DNA of 64,000 bases, taken from positions 685,001 to 749,000 of the forward strand of contig JAQPZY010001548.1 of NCBI GenBank assembly GCA_029931535.1. The letters are read 5' to 3'. Source of the stretch: Margaritifera margaritifera (Eukaryota > Mollusca > Bivalvia > Unionida > Margaritiferidae). Below are positions 1-12,400 of the stretch, piece by piece; the stretch's first letter is position 1, and each line of letters begins with the position of its first letter. The position numbers and the translations under genes are program-made. The notes beneath the pieces are model-generated. The model worked only from the letters and a program-made list of their open reading frames with translations, had not been told where the DNA came from and made no database searches.

Positions 1-26
1 ATGAGAAAATGGAAGCCTGTCACACC

Positions 27-947
27 TGTTACAGAATTATATATCATTTTTCTTTTAATAATAGTATAGTTTATTAGTTTATGATCTCTGTTCTTAGTCT
101 AACAGCAGTCATCTTGCCGTGAGTATATATACGGTATTTCAATGTGACTCAGTACATTAGGTCTTGGGAAATATTGGTTAAACATGAATCATATCACGTG
201 ACCTAGAGCGTGACAATTTGTTGAACTTCTGACCTAGATTCTATGATTCATTTCAGAGTCAATACGTTATTGACTGTTTCTAAACGTTGGTACACTGGTA
301 CTTTAGAGATGTCACGCATAACCTTGTTTCTGATTGGTTTGGAGAGGGTTGCAATATTTCGAAATGCCCCGTTGTTTATCAAAGACGTAATGGGTTTTAT
401 TTTGTTTCTGCGTAGTGGGAGACTATATCATAGGATTAATAGCAGCATTCTGGCATTCTTCATAACTACACTGTATTGAGAGGTCATAAACAAATTTGGT
501 TCTTTTTGTGTGTGGATATTCTACTTCAGAGATATATTTATTTTAATACAGTGCATTTAGGATTCAGTACTGTGTCTTGAACCTTTATTAATTATACAGC
601 TCCGTGGAATTATCGGAAACATTTCTAGAACTTGTGATATTCCATTTACAGGGACTATTTGGAATTTATAAAACTTGGATATACTTGATTCTTATTAACA
701 CATCAGTACAGCAAAGGTTTCATTCGGAACCTACTTCTTTCGGAATATTTGGATTAACTTCCGGATCAGTGAACTTTAGAACAATTTAGGACTTTTAAGG
801 ATATTCCATACTGTAAGTTATTTTTAATTCTTTCACTTTGATTGTTTCTTGAAATATTTTAATATTTTAGGAAATTAAATATTTGCATTTAAATCTTGAA
901 AGCTTGTTTGAGTCTTTTCTTTTGTTACATTACCCCTAGTCAAAACA
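27..947 (+). mobile_element. Solo LTR, copy 1 (Ty3/gypsy-type ends)
   Basis: A 921-bp element begins TGTTACAGAATTATA and ends CCCCTAGTCAAAACA, and is flanked by the 4-bp direct repeat CACC (23-26 and 948-951). It aligns along its full length with copies at 15934-16869 and 62775-63686. TG...CA ends, a short terminal inverted repeat (TGTTAC...GTAACA in the other copies) and a 4-bp target duplication are the hallmarks of an LTR, most often Ty3/gypsy. No primer-binding site, gag or pol follows, so it is a solo LTR left by LTR-LTR recombination. A TATATATA tract near 124 and an ATTAAA at 874-879 could be the old promoter and poly(A) signal. Family assignment beyond LTR is inferred. Confidence 0.85.
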
Positions 948-2260
948 CACCGGATGTATTAAAACTTTTTTGTGTGCATTGTTTATGGCTGTGGGTTTGG
1001 TGCTCTGATTTCGATTTTTACTGGGCAACGGAATATGTTATATCAATCCTATACTTCTGCAAAAAAAAAATGAGTTGGGATATATTTCTTAATATTCTAA
1101 GTAACACCTGAACAGATAATGAACTTGACATGTAACTGTCTTTGTAAGCTCATAAATGGACATTAAATGACAGCCATATACTAGACTAAATAACAAAACT
1201 GCAAAGCTTTGTGAACGTTTACTACAGACTTTAGGGGGTGTAAACTTACTTGTGGTGTTCCTTGACAGTTACATGTAATATTGTAAAAAATAGTCTTAAA
1301 TGTTCTATAGGCTTGATATTCTCCATTTCTACATTTAACCGTCAATAAACATGTTAACTGTTACCTATTCTACACCTGTGATTTTCACAACTTGGATATA
1401 AAGTTGTAACAGACATACATATAAGGTTGAGCCACGAAAGAATAGAGTGTTTTTTGTAGACATATTTTAACTTTTTCATTAAAAAGATAAAAAAATATGG
1501 ATGAAATACAATGGTAGTTTGTATTTTTACCTGTACATGTATTTGCATATGTAAGTGCAAATATGATAAAATTACATATGTGACTTGATGCTTATAATAA
1601 AGTTCATACATACAATAATTATTTTTCATATAGGGTTTGATTATCTACTAAGTACAGTAATTAAAATACAGGCAATTTAAAAGCAGAGTGCAAGTTTCAT
1701 TTCTTTTCTCAAACAATTCAACAGCTGAACACTGAGGGATCTTGTGCTACAAAACTATATAGCACTTTAAGGGTTAACACATCTGTTACATTCTTTTGTT
1801 CACTGAGTTGATCCATTTATTACCTATGTCGTAGGTGACTTAGGTTTTGGCTTTTTGATGTAAATAAATTTACTGAGTGTTATCATAGCTAACTTTACTA
1901 TTTATAGACAGGATAAGTAAGAGTGTTACCTTACCATTAGATTCACAATTTATATGCCACAATACCAAGAGACTACATGTAAGCTTCAAATAAAACTTAT
2001 AATATTTATGATCAATGTATTTTTAGTGCTATACAATTTTTTTTATATGAATGCAAGTAATATTTTAACATGAAATATGAATAAAGAACAAAATATATTA
2101 CAATAATTATAGGTAATTTTCCCTCTTAAACCGAGCTGAATTTTGACCTTGAAAACTGGCCCTAATGCACAGATCTGTTATGAGACCACCTGTCTTGAGG
2201 AACCACTTTTAGTTCGCAGAAGGGGTCATCTCTCAAGACAGATTTTACTGTACCTTGAAC
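948..2260. other. AT-rich non-coding stretch
   Basis: I see no gene, RNA gene or clear mobile element here. The sequence is AT-rich with scattered stops in all frames. The short open frames have no recognisable motif. Confidence 0.5.
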
Positions 2261-2830
2261 AGTTTGAGAGTTATGCTCCAGAAATGAAAATGTTTACAGT
2301 TAGATAAACATAGCAATAGCTATAACCACCTCTGTATTATATACCTGGATGGTTGGGGATTAAAATGTCAGCAGTAACCTTTGACTTTACCATAAGTCCA
2401 AGAAATGCTTCGATGAAAAGCCCATGTCAATATAACCATCCATTCAGGAGGAGCAGCAATATCAAGGTTTTCAAGATGGCCACCCTGGCAGACCAGATGA
2501 ATGTAAAAATGGCACCACTTTCAATTAGGACCAAGCTTAAACTGCGATAACAAGATGACCATATTTGGATGTTTGAGAGTTCTGTGTGTGTTGGGGGGGG
2601 GGGGGGGGGAGGGTATATTCACTTAGGTTCAACAACACTGCAATATGAATATGTATGTCATGTTTCAAGACAATCCTCCCAATGGTTTAGGAGAAGTAGC
2701 AATAACAAGCAATTGTCTAATGGACAAACAACAGGCCAATACATAAGTTTTCCTAGTCTTTGACCAGAAGCTAATGGTATCGGACCACTAATTATTTTAC
2801 AGCCAGATAACCAGTCTACTGGTGGGGGAA
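2260..2830. repeat. Dispersed repeat, related to 29540-29830
   Basis: The stretch around 2400-2550 (CAATATAACCATCCATTC, AGCAGCAATATCAAGG, TTCAAGATGGCCACC) and 2650-2790 (gacaatcctcccaatggttt, then agtagcaataacaa) recurs in the same order at 29560-29830. The part at 2270-2365 (gctccagaaatgaaaatg ... ctctgtattatatacctgg) also recurs as a tail at 19100-19220 and 34970-35060. A 17-base poly-G run lies at 2593-2609. The copies are old and diverged. I do not know the family; it may be a composite of several mollusc-type interspersed repeats. Confidence 0.6.
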
Positions 2831-5670
2831 TAAAGACTATAGTACTAAATATTTTGAGTTGCACCCATTGGCTAGTAAATGGATTTAATTTTCTTCCATT
2901 ATACATTTCATAAACTTCAATCTATGTACTAGTTGAGAACAAAATATTTACTTTTATTTTGTTATCCTGTATTTAATTTCCTACTGAAAAAATAGCACAT
3001 GGACTCTTGGTGTGAGGCTATGTTATTAGGTGCAGTCCAGGGAGTTACCCTGTTTAGCAGAAGGAGGCTCAAAAGAATGCTGCAAAACACCTGTTTTTCA
3101 AGGCTGAAAAAAATTCCTCTAACTCTAATGAAAGGAACCATGTGTGGTTTGTATGCCAATCTAATTCATACATTATTTTTTTTTTAAATATATTAACATT
3201 AGGTTCTATGGGAAATAAATTAGTGGTCTGATCCCTATTGGGGTGGGGGTAATGTGTGTGTCCATGACAACCATGTGCATCGCTGCATTCCTTTCAGTGT
3301 CATTAGTTGATTTATGAGAAATTACAATACAGTGGATTATTTTTGGAGTGATTATAGCAGACACAAGTAAAAATCCAAATAAATATGGAAAATTAGCCTC
3401 ATGAAGCTTTACAGTTGTCCAAGTGCTACTATTATACTATTATCTGGATCAATTGTCATATTTTGTATATCCATGTGAGATCGAAGTTTCAATTTTAACA
3501 GACCCTCTATTAACCATGATTTTTCATCACCAATATCCAACTGAACAGTTATATTTGCACTCTAGGCACAGAGAACAGTTTCCTGACATGTATGAAATTG
3601 ACCATAGATGCAGAGTCTGGTTTTGGTCATCACATTATTTGCCTTATTATATCGAGTTACATTTTCTACCTGAATGTAACAGCACTGAGTTGCAGGGTGG
3701 AATGGTGTTTTCCCAACTCCTAAATTCACTACATTATTGTATATATCATCACACTGAATTTAAAAAATATTTTTTGTATCACCTCGCAACAAATTCACTT
3801 CTCTTATTTCATCTCAGATCTTTCCTGTATGTGCTCTTGTATCTGGACCTGACATGAAATTTATGAATGTATCACCTTTTTTTGTCACATAGAATCTAAC
3901 ATTTATCATATGTTATGTTGCATGGTGCTTTTAAATGGCTTAATTTCTCATGTAATTTACAACTCTTTGTGCCAAGGTACTAGTTGGAGTGGATATGTTA
4001 CCTCCCCCCAGACCATCTGTCTGAAATTTAACACTAAAATGGTACATGTATTTTACATTTTTTAAATTACAGCCAGGAACTGTGTAAAGAGCCCCGTCTC
4101 TCAGAATAAATGATCTTTTGTGCAATATCTTGTCAGCTGTATTTTGGATGAAATTGTTCTTATTATTCATATTTTTTTTTTTTTTTAAAATTTTGGTTTA
4201 CATTACTATGCTTCATGAAAAATAAGTACATGTAAATAAGTAAAGTACATGCAAAATAAGAAACAAATTGAATGCTAATATTGTTTTTGTTATATTGAAT
4301 AATGATGAATTTCTATATACCTCCTTTGTTCAGAGTCCCTGGCATGCAGATCAACCTATAAATCTTTGGTGTTATTTGGCCTTAGGAACTTTTATTGCAC
4401 CAAAAACTTCCTCAGCACTAGGGTCTGAACCTGGGTTTTGGTGGGTGGTGGGGGGTTGCAACAAGATTGTAATTTTACTCAAAAAGTCTTTTATATTGTG
4501 CTTTTGTGACATCCTTCTCTATATTTTCTCATTTGTTACACCATTGTTATGAGAAATATTTCCTGGTTTGAAATGAAAGCATCTCCTATTAAAATAAACT
4601 TTGATTTTCCTGTTTATTTTTGTCATTTTTCATACTGTAATATGACTGTAGTTTATGATTTTAGTTTCAAAGTGACTACAGTATCTGTTTTGTACTGATA
4701 GAATTATAGTCTGCATTGTGTATATTATTTCTTTACATCAAGAGGAGTTAGTATCACCTAACAGTCTAGCCAGATGTACTTTTTGCCTTTGGTTGCAGAC
4801 CCCTACATTCATAAATTTCTCATGTAACAAGCAATGCAAAGCAAAATTAACCTCTTAGCTAACATAAACACTTCTTAATATATGATTCAATAAAACAAAA
4901 TGTCTAATTAAGAACATTTTAGGCATCAAAAATATCATCTTTGTACCAGAAATTGATGAAAACAGGGGTTGTGAAATTTGATACCTCTTGTTACACAATG
5001 CCCACAAGTACATATTTCATGCATGCACATGAGTATGACAGACAAACTATTACAATAACTGCATTTATTCAGCTATCTACATCTATAATGTATGAACATG
5101 GTAAACATTCTTTTCATCTGTCATCATTACATAAGTTGCAATTATTATCATTTTATGTTCTTAGAATACAGCCCAAGTTAGTGAAATGCATACTTGGTGT
5201 CTAAGGTTGTCAATACACAAATGCAAAAAAAAAAAATTATATTCAGTATACAAAGGTTTAGTCGCATCATCACTATGGCCAACTATTGGTAACAATCTTG
5301 CACAAATGTAGGATATTTATTTCACAATCTCAAGATATCAAGATTATAATTTATGTCATGCATGATGTATAACTTTAAACTGTATGGCTTGTTACATCTG
5401 GCAAATGTGAAACTCACTAATTACTGTATGTTATGTTTCATTCCAAGTTCTTTTCTCGTCTCTTATTCTTCTCCTCGAATAAAAGAAACAAAAGTATCAC
5501 AAATTTCACATGATACGCACATCTCATAACCATTTCCCCACCAATGAGCTTGACCTCTGAGCTAGGGACTTGACTATTGTATAATAAGATGTGGACCTGG
5601 GTAAAGTTTCATCAAAATGTCAGTAGGGGTTGAAAAGTGCCAGGAAACAAGGAACTCACTTTCATTATCC
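2830..5670. other. AT-rich non-coding stretch
   Basis: Nothing is recognisable in this 2.8 kb. The longest open frame, 3423-3857 on the plus strand, has no known motif and is rich in Leu, His and Tyr, as expected from AT-rich DNA read by chance. The next downstream exon of the minus-strand gene (last seen at 6414) was looked for here and not found. Confidence 0.45.
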
Positions 5671-6345
5671 CTTGTTATGACCTTAACCTTGAGGCAGGGG
5701 AGGGAAGCTGGAGAATGTGAGACACTGACAAGTCAAGATATATAAAAGGCTAAAGCTTCATTTAAATATCTTCACTGCATTTATAGTCAGACCCAAACAT
5801 AGAGGTGAATTATTTTTATTTTTCTTTGCCATGACTTGTGCCTTGAGGCAGGGGGCATGGCTAAGGTATGTGACACACTGTCTAGTCATAATATATAACT
5901 GGTTGAAGTTTTATTAAAATATCTTCCTTGGCTCAAAAGTTATACTCCAGACAAGGATACAATTCAGAAATACCTTTTTGCCTTGCCGTGACCTTAACCT
6001 TGAGGCAGTAATGTGGCTATATTATGCGACACATCATCTCAACACAATATATAATTGGCTTAAGTTTCATTTAAATATCTTCAGTGGTTCAAAAGTCATT
6101 TTGTGGACAAGGATACAAGTCAGAGTTACATTTTCGCTTGCCACAACCCTGACCATGAGGCAGGAGTCCTGGCTATAATACATGACACAATGTCTAATCA
6201 TGATACAAAGTAATTTATGAAAATCTCTCCAACTGTTATAAAGTTATGGCTCAGACAAACAAATGTTAACAGATAGATGGAAGGATGCACTGACAGACAA
6301 CACCATAAATTAATATGCCGGACTTAAAATGGGCATATAACTACT
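5670..6345. repeat. Degenerate ~156-bp tandem repeat with 'GACAGACAAC' tail
   Basis: About four diverged copies follow one another. Each carries a 'gacctt(a)accttgaggcag' block, a 'gtgacacactgtctagtcat' block, an 'aagtttcatttaaatatctt' block and an 'agttat ... cagacaagga' block. The last copy runs into cagacaaacaaatgttaac, then gacagacaacaccataaa and atgccggac. The same kind of tail closes the array at 47320-47950. This layout is common in bivalve and gastropod intergenic DNA and is the main reason for suggesting a mollusc. It sits just 3' of the exon at 6414 of the minus-strand gene. Confidence 0.65.
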
Positions 6346-6413
6346 GAGTCTTATCTGCCAAGATGACTCTGATCAATTTTTTCTTTATTTGGTAATCTGA
6401 TTTTAGACCTTAC

Positions 6414-6448
6414 CTCCAATGAAAAACAGCAAGTCTTTTAACTTGACC
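6414..6448 (-). CDS. Exon 8 of the SYCP2-like gene (35 nt)
   Basis: The acceptor is aaatttcag (just above 6448) and the donor is gtaagg (just below 6414). It enters in phase 2, using AT from exon 7 to make ATG, and encodes VKLKDLLFFIG before leaving in phase 1. In SYCP2 the matching place is just before an Asp-Tyr-Glu stretch of the armadillo-like region. No following exon was found in the remaining 6.4 kb. Confidence 0.65.
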
Positions 6449-9400
6449 CTGAAATTTAAATAAAAGCAAGCTCATACTTTTTGATAAGTCAAAACATACC
6501 ATGGAATATGAACCTTTCAAAGGAGTACTACTTGTATTCCTTTCAATAACTCTGAAATAAACATTGACACCTTTTTTGTCATTTATACTCAATTTTAATT
6601 AACATTTTGTAATTTTCTTCTCTACTCTCAGCAAACTTTAAAGATGTTTATGAATCCTAGAACCTTCTGAAACAAAGCCACTAACAAAAGGCAGCACATG
6701 ATCATGTAGTTCACTGATTTGCTAAAAAAAGACACAGACGAATAGATGAAAAACATAACAATATCAAAGCTGATAATAATACAGTGATGTATGGTCATAC
6801 ATCATTGATTTATTGATTCAAAAGGTTAACTTACATTGTATCAAAAAAGTCATTTCTATTCAACAAAGACTCCTTGAGATTTGTTGGACATTGTTCTAGA
6901 AGAATATTTGTTGACTTCAGTGCCTGGAATGCAAGAAAGCAAATTGAATTTGACATCATAAACAAACTTTTTTAAACAGAAACTCAGGTATTTAAACTAT
7001 CTTTTTTTCTTTCTTTTATATAGGAATTCAGCTGTTGCTCAGTTATCAAGTTGATACAATTATAATGTACATTTTGTAATGGTTCACCTGAAACAATACT
7101 GCATTTGTTTTGGAAATCTAATGTGGTTAATAGTTCATGGAATTATGTTTCCACTGGATTCAAGATGTACTGAGAATAGCAGATACTTCCTGCGCTAAAA
7201 TGGTTTCATTTGGAGAAACAGTTGTAGAGCAATTATATGAGAAAACTATCTATTTTATTCTTCTTCTTACCAAGTACTACATATACTCATACAAGATGAA
7301 AATAGACATACCTGCATTAAATGGTCTTAAAAGTTTCTTTAAAGAATATTACATATTAGAGAAATATATTGCAGTCAAATAGGACAGGAAAGAAAGTTTT
7401 ATGATAATTTGGGAACAGTGGAAACAACTACTACTTTCCAAACATAACTGACTTTTGTATAATATTCTACATATGCAAATTTTTGTATATGATATAAATT
7501 GTAACATAAAATTTCAATATATGATTACCATAGACATAAATTACATTCGCTCTCACTTTCTCTCTTGTAATATCAGTGATAATTTCACCAAATAAGATAA
7601 GATAACAATGTTTTATTCCAATTACGGGGCAAAGATCAAAATATAAACAAAGGTTGTCTCTGTAACAGAAGAAAACATATAAACAATGTGACATGCAACA
7701 GGTAACTACTGATTACATCAAATTTCTCAAATTTATCAGATCTGCATACACATTGTCAGTATCCCTTCTGAATAAGTGCTTCTCAGGCACAGCTAAACGT
7801 TTTAAAAATTCATTCAACCTTGTGTAAGCTTTACTTATGCTCAAAAATAGCATTCAGCTAGCCTGCTCTTCAGCAAAATGTCTTTCTCATGCTGCACAGT
7901 TGGAGAATTGAAATTCAACAAGTTTGTTGCTTGGCAAAGTGTCGCATTAACAAGCTTGTCAATTAGCGAGATGTTGCATCAGCATGTTTGTCATTCCGCA
8001 AGATGCTCCATTGGTGAGTTATCCATTCCACAAGCTGTCATTCGGTAGGTTCTTGTGCACCCATAACTCTGGCAGATCTGACTAAAATACCTCCCTATGA
8101 TAGATAGAAAAATTATTGTCATCATCGCTATCATCAGCCAATATTTGCCAAATGAAATCATCACCTGAAGAGGAACCATTTTGGAAGTTGGCCATTTGGG
8201 TTTTTCTAGGCAGCCCATAATTTAAACAAGTATTTGTAAAACTTCCGTGATGAATGCAAGGTTAAAACTATGACAGAATGCTTCTTCCAGGGACCAATGT
8301 GCCAATGAAATTTAGTTCAGCAACCATTCATGTCAAGCGAAAGCACCCAGATGTGTAAACAGTTGCCTACCTGAAAAGATATACATTGCGACAAGTACTA
8401 CAAGATCTCTACCAGCGGCACGACTTATTTTGCAGCAAACTCTTTACGGGTTAACAGCTAAATAAAAATTGTATACTGCACAGAGTACATTTTTATATGC
8501 GTGACTTTGAACTAATTTGTGGGAGTTCTCATACACGACTGCTTTCCAAGAGCACAAATTCATACAAATTTTGCGCAATTTGCGCACTTGTGCATCCTGG
8601 CAGCATATCTGCTCTTAGATCCCATTTCCTTGGAATAAAATTGACAAAAAAAGTGATGACAGTCCCATTAAAAACCATCCAAACATCCAATTTTCAACCT
8701 TTGAGATGGCCACTATATCACTTTATTACATACCCATTTAATCTTACAGGGCTGATCTGGCATTTGATACAGATGTTCAATCAATATTTTCATATCATAC
8801 ACCCAGATTGGAACTATTATGAGGTGATTTGCACCGTGTTAAATTTTAATTTTGTAACTCCCAATTTGTTTTTAATTCCCTTCACAATGTATAGCTAAAA
8901 ATATTTGAAAAAAGTTATAAAAAAAAACAAACTGCATTCATGTTTTGTTCAGAGTTGGGGAAAAAAACTAAATTGATATATTTGACTACATCTTGACCTA
9001 ATGGCCTTGATCAATCCCTACCCCATATCAAACTTGTTCTTTCCACCAAATCAGAACAAAACATGTATGTAGTTTTGTACACAAGTTGCCTGATGACCGT
9101 GCTGTATGTAGAATTACTGTGACATACCTGATTGAATGCTAACAATATACTACAGCAACAGTCAATTTTGTCATAGAAGAGCAAAGTGCAGTGTGGAAAA
9201 CTAATATCAGAACTGTTATCTCTAGTAAATTTAAAATTAATTAGTCATAAAATAATGGGGGGTTTTTGTGGGTTTAATGCCATTTTTTCAGCACATGATA
9301 GGCTATACATGGCAGCCGGTATATTTGGTCGAGGACCCAGGAAAAATCACCAACCCACGGGAAGCTACTGACAAGCTTCTCACATGCCCATGTTGGCCAC

Positions 9401-12400
9401 GTCAAGACTCCAACCTACGTGGACAGAGGTGAGATGCGAGTAATCTGTAATGGCAAGTGCCTTCGAAAACTCAGCTGTTTGGGGGCCTAGTCATAAAATA
9501 AATAAACCTAAATTAATTTGCTGAACAGGTGGATGCTATGCAAAGCTTTAATTGTACAAATGGGTGGTTCATCAGATCCACTACATCTGACCTTAATCCA
9601 CTGTATAATAGCACTAACAATTTAGCCAAATTACACTCTATTATTTTATCCTTTGACACTCAAATTAAACTAAAAGAGAGTGACTGCTAAGAATGCTATT
9701 AATGATGTTGGCAGTACTCTACAATGCTGTAAATCTAAAATAACAACTAGAAAAAAAAGAATGATCATGTAACATTTATGTATCACAATCTGCCAAAAAA
9801 GTTTAAAAAATTAGACTCTTAATCAGGTCTATGGCTTGTTATGGCATGGATGTATTACAAATCTACAAGCAGTGCAAACTCAGACCAACTCACACAGACC
9901 ATATGATCATAATTTTTACAACTTGTACTTGTTACATGGGGTCAACTGAACACTGCTTTTCACCTTTTTCAAAGTTAGTGGCTTGAAAAAAATTTTTAAC
10001 ACCAAGTTGATGCTGCCACCATCAGACAACATCATGTTTGCTATGTCTTGCAAATTTCTCCACAAAAAAGCAAGAAAATGTTTTTGAGAAAGAAAAGAAG
10101 AAAGTTGGCACGTATTTTCCATATTTTACTGACTATTAATTTGTGCAGCTTGCAACAATTATGACAGATTCCAAGAACATAAGCTCAAACTACAGTGTAA
10201 ATATGTCCATACTTTAGTAAAAGCTTCTACAATTTTCAGTGTTTCCTGCCATGTAAGCCACCCTTTCTTTCACAGGCAAGATACATATCACAATAAATAA
10301 GTATACTGTAGAGTAAGTTTTCTTCTATTTAATTAGGAGAAGTTGCTAAGTTTATGGAAACTTCAATTCTGATTCTGTCCAAGTCGGTAGTATTAGTGGT
10401 AAACATACCACAATGATAACCTACTGAATATTCAATTATGAATAAAATGAAGGTTACAAATGAAATATTCAAATAGCAAAATCAGGTATTTTGTAGCACT
10501 AGTTTCAAGTAGCCAAAGGAAACATGGACTTAGTTCTTACTTGGCCACATTTCAAGCTCACTGCTGGTAAATTCAAAGATTCAAAGTTTTAATGTTAAAT
10601 TCAAAGACCACTTGAAAAAAGACAGAAAATTGACTTTATTTTTCTGTTTTTCTTATAAAGTTAGCTTCAACAAAGAAATCTGAGCACAATAATTACAACT
10701 ATTGTGCTTACAAATGTCTTTAAAATAACCATAATACATGTATCTTGCATGCTCTAATAAACCTGCAGATGGGATGTAGCAAGGATCTTTTCAATCACAA
10801 CTGTTCATTTTCCAAACAAAATGTAACTTACATACATTAAAAGTGTACACAAAGGGCAATTTGCTTGCCTTTTGAATCAAGGCACATGGTTGGCCTAGAA
10901 AAAACAACAGATCTCACAAAATTTACTAAAATCTAAACAGAATATTTTGTCAAATCTCACAGTCCGGTACTCTGAAAGTATCATTGTTATGGTTACTGTG
11001 ACAATTTTATCAGTCAAAGAGGATCTCAAATAGGTAACGATTTAATGTTGAATTTATGAGCGAAAGCTGGAAATTATTCAACAAGTTTCATAAATTCAAT
11101 ATTAAATCATTACCCATTTGAGATTCTGTTTATCACATAGTTTTTATTTTGAGATGAAAAGTCAAGATATAAAAGAAGAACAAATGATTTTCTGCATTTC
11201 ATTAAATTCTGGCACAGACGCTAAACATTTACATTCTTGCTTGTGACAAAATAGTTCTGGATGCAAGTTGAAGCAGTATTGAACAATCTGAAAACAAATA
11301 ACATTTAGAACTATAATTTTTAACAAATAACAATTAAAAGAGCAACTGTCCTTCTAATCAATAGAACATTTGTCAATGACACGGTCATTTTACAAAACTG
11401 GACCACCACTGGAAATTCCTGGGTGTTGTTACATAGTTCATTTGGTTAGGTCAGCTGGAGTAGTTGAGCACCATGTACATGGATTTGTATGTTGCTGTTT
11501 AGAACATTTCCACCAAAAAGTGTTTATTCCACCATGGACATTCACCACAGATGCAGTATTCAATTTGGCAGAAGAAATAGCATTCCAGTTGTTGGATATT
11601 TCTCTGAAGGAATTATTACTGGATGCAGAAACTGTGCTAGATGTAGAAGTGTTGAGGAGAATTGAGAAGATTTGCCAATGCTGATATGCATTCATTTGAC
11701 TGTAGTTATTATATGACTGGATGATTTTGTAACCAGATATTTGTATTATTTGATTAGGAGGAATGCAGTGATCATTCAGTTTCTGGATTAAATGTTTTCA
11801 AGCGCTGTGTTTGGTCAATTTTTTGTCAACCAAGAGACCAGCATTTGTTGACAATCTCTTCATAAGAGAGGTGTGTTTATTTATTCCTATCTTGTTGACA
11901 TTTAAACTTTGCTTATCCTGGGGGGTGCGGTGCAAGTTCTATATCATATCTTAGTTGCTATGTAGAAGGGTGAGTCTGCACTGCTGTAGGCCATCAGACA
12001 TTTTTCCATGTATAAACTGTAGATCCTTATAGGGCAGTGTGCAGTGTTTTTTTCTTGGCTTTGCCACATTTTGGGTTTAACAACTCAAACATCTTGTTGG
12101 TTTAGACCTGTTCTCATTTTAGTTTCTCTTTCAAAACATTCCAGGTCAGTCTAACCACTGGAGTCTTATCTTGTATATCCCCCCAACACATATCGCTAAC
12201 CCTCTCAGAATGAAGTGTACTGTATTAAATAACCACAGTGTGCTGTTAAGATTTTCTGGTGTTGTATCACCTAGTTCGCCAGATTTCCATAAAGTTTAAA
12301 TTTTATCATCAGAAATTGGCTCTAACTTTTCTAGTGCAACCTGGTGGAATAAATGCATTTGCAAAGTTGCCTTTCAAAACTTTACAAAAAAAACCTTGAT

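Noticed and set aside
3423..3857. 144-codon plus-strand frame
   Set aside because: Composition (Leu, His, Tyr, Phe) is that of AT-rich chance frames. No motif, no splice or start support.
11370..11684. 104-codon plus-strand frame
   Set aside because: It lies opposite the Crypton remnant, whose minus-strand motifs explain the sequence.
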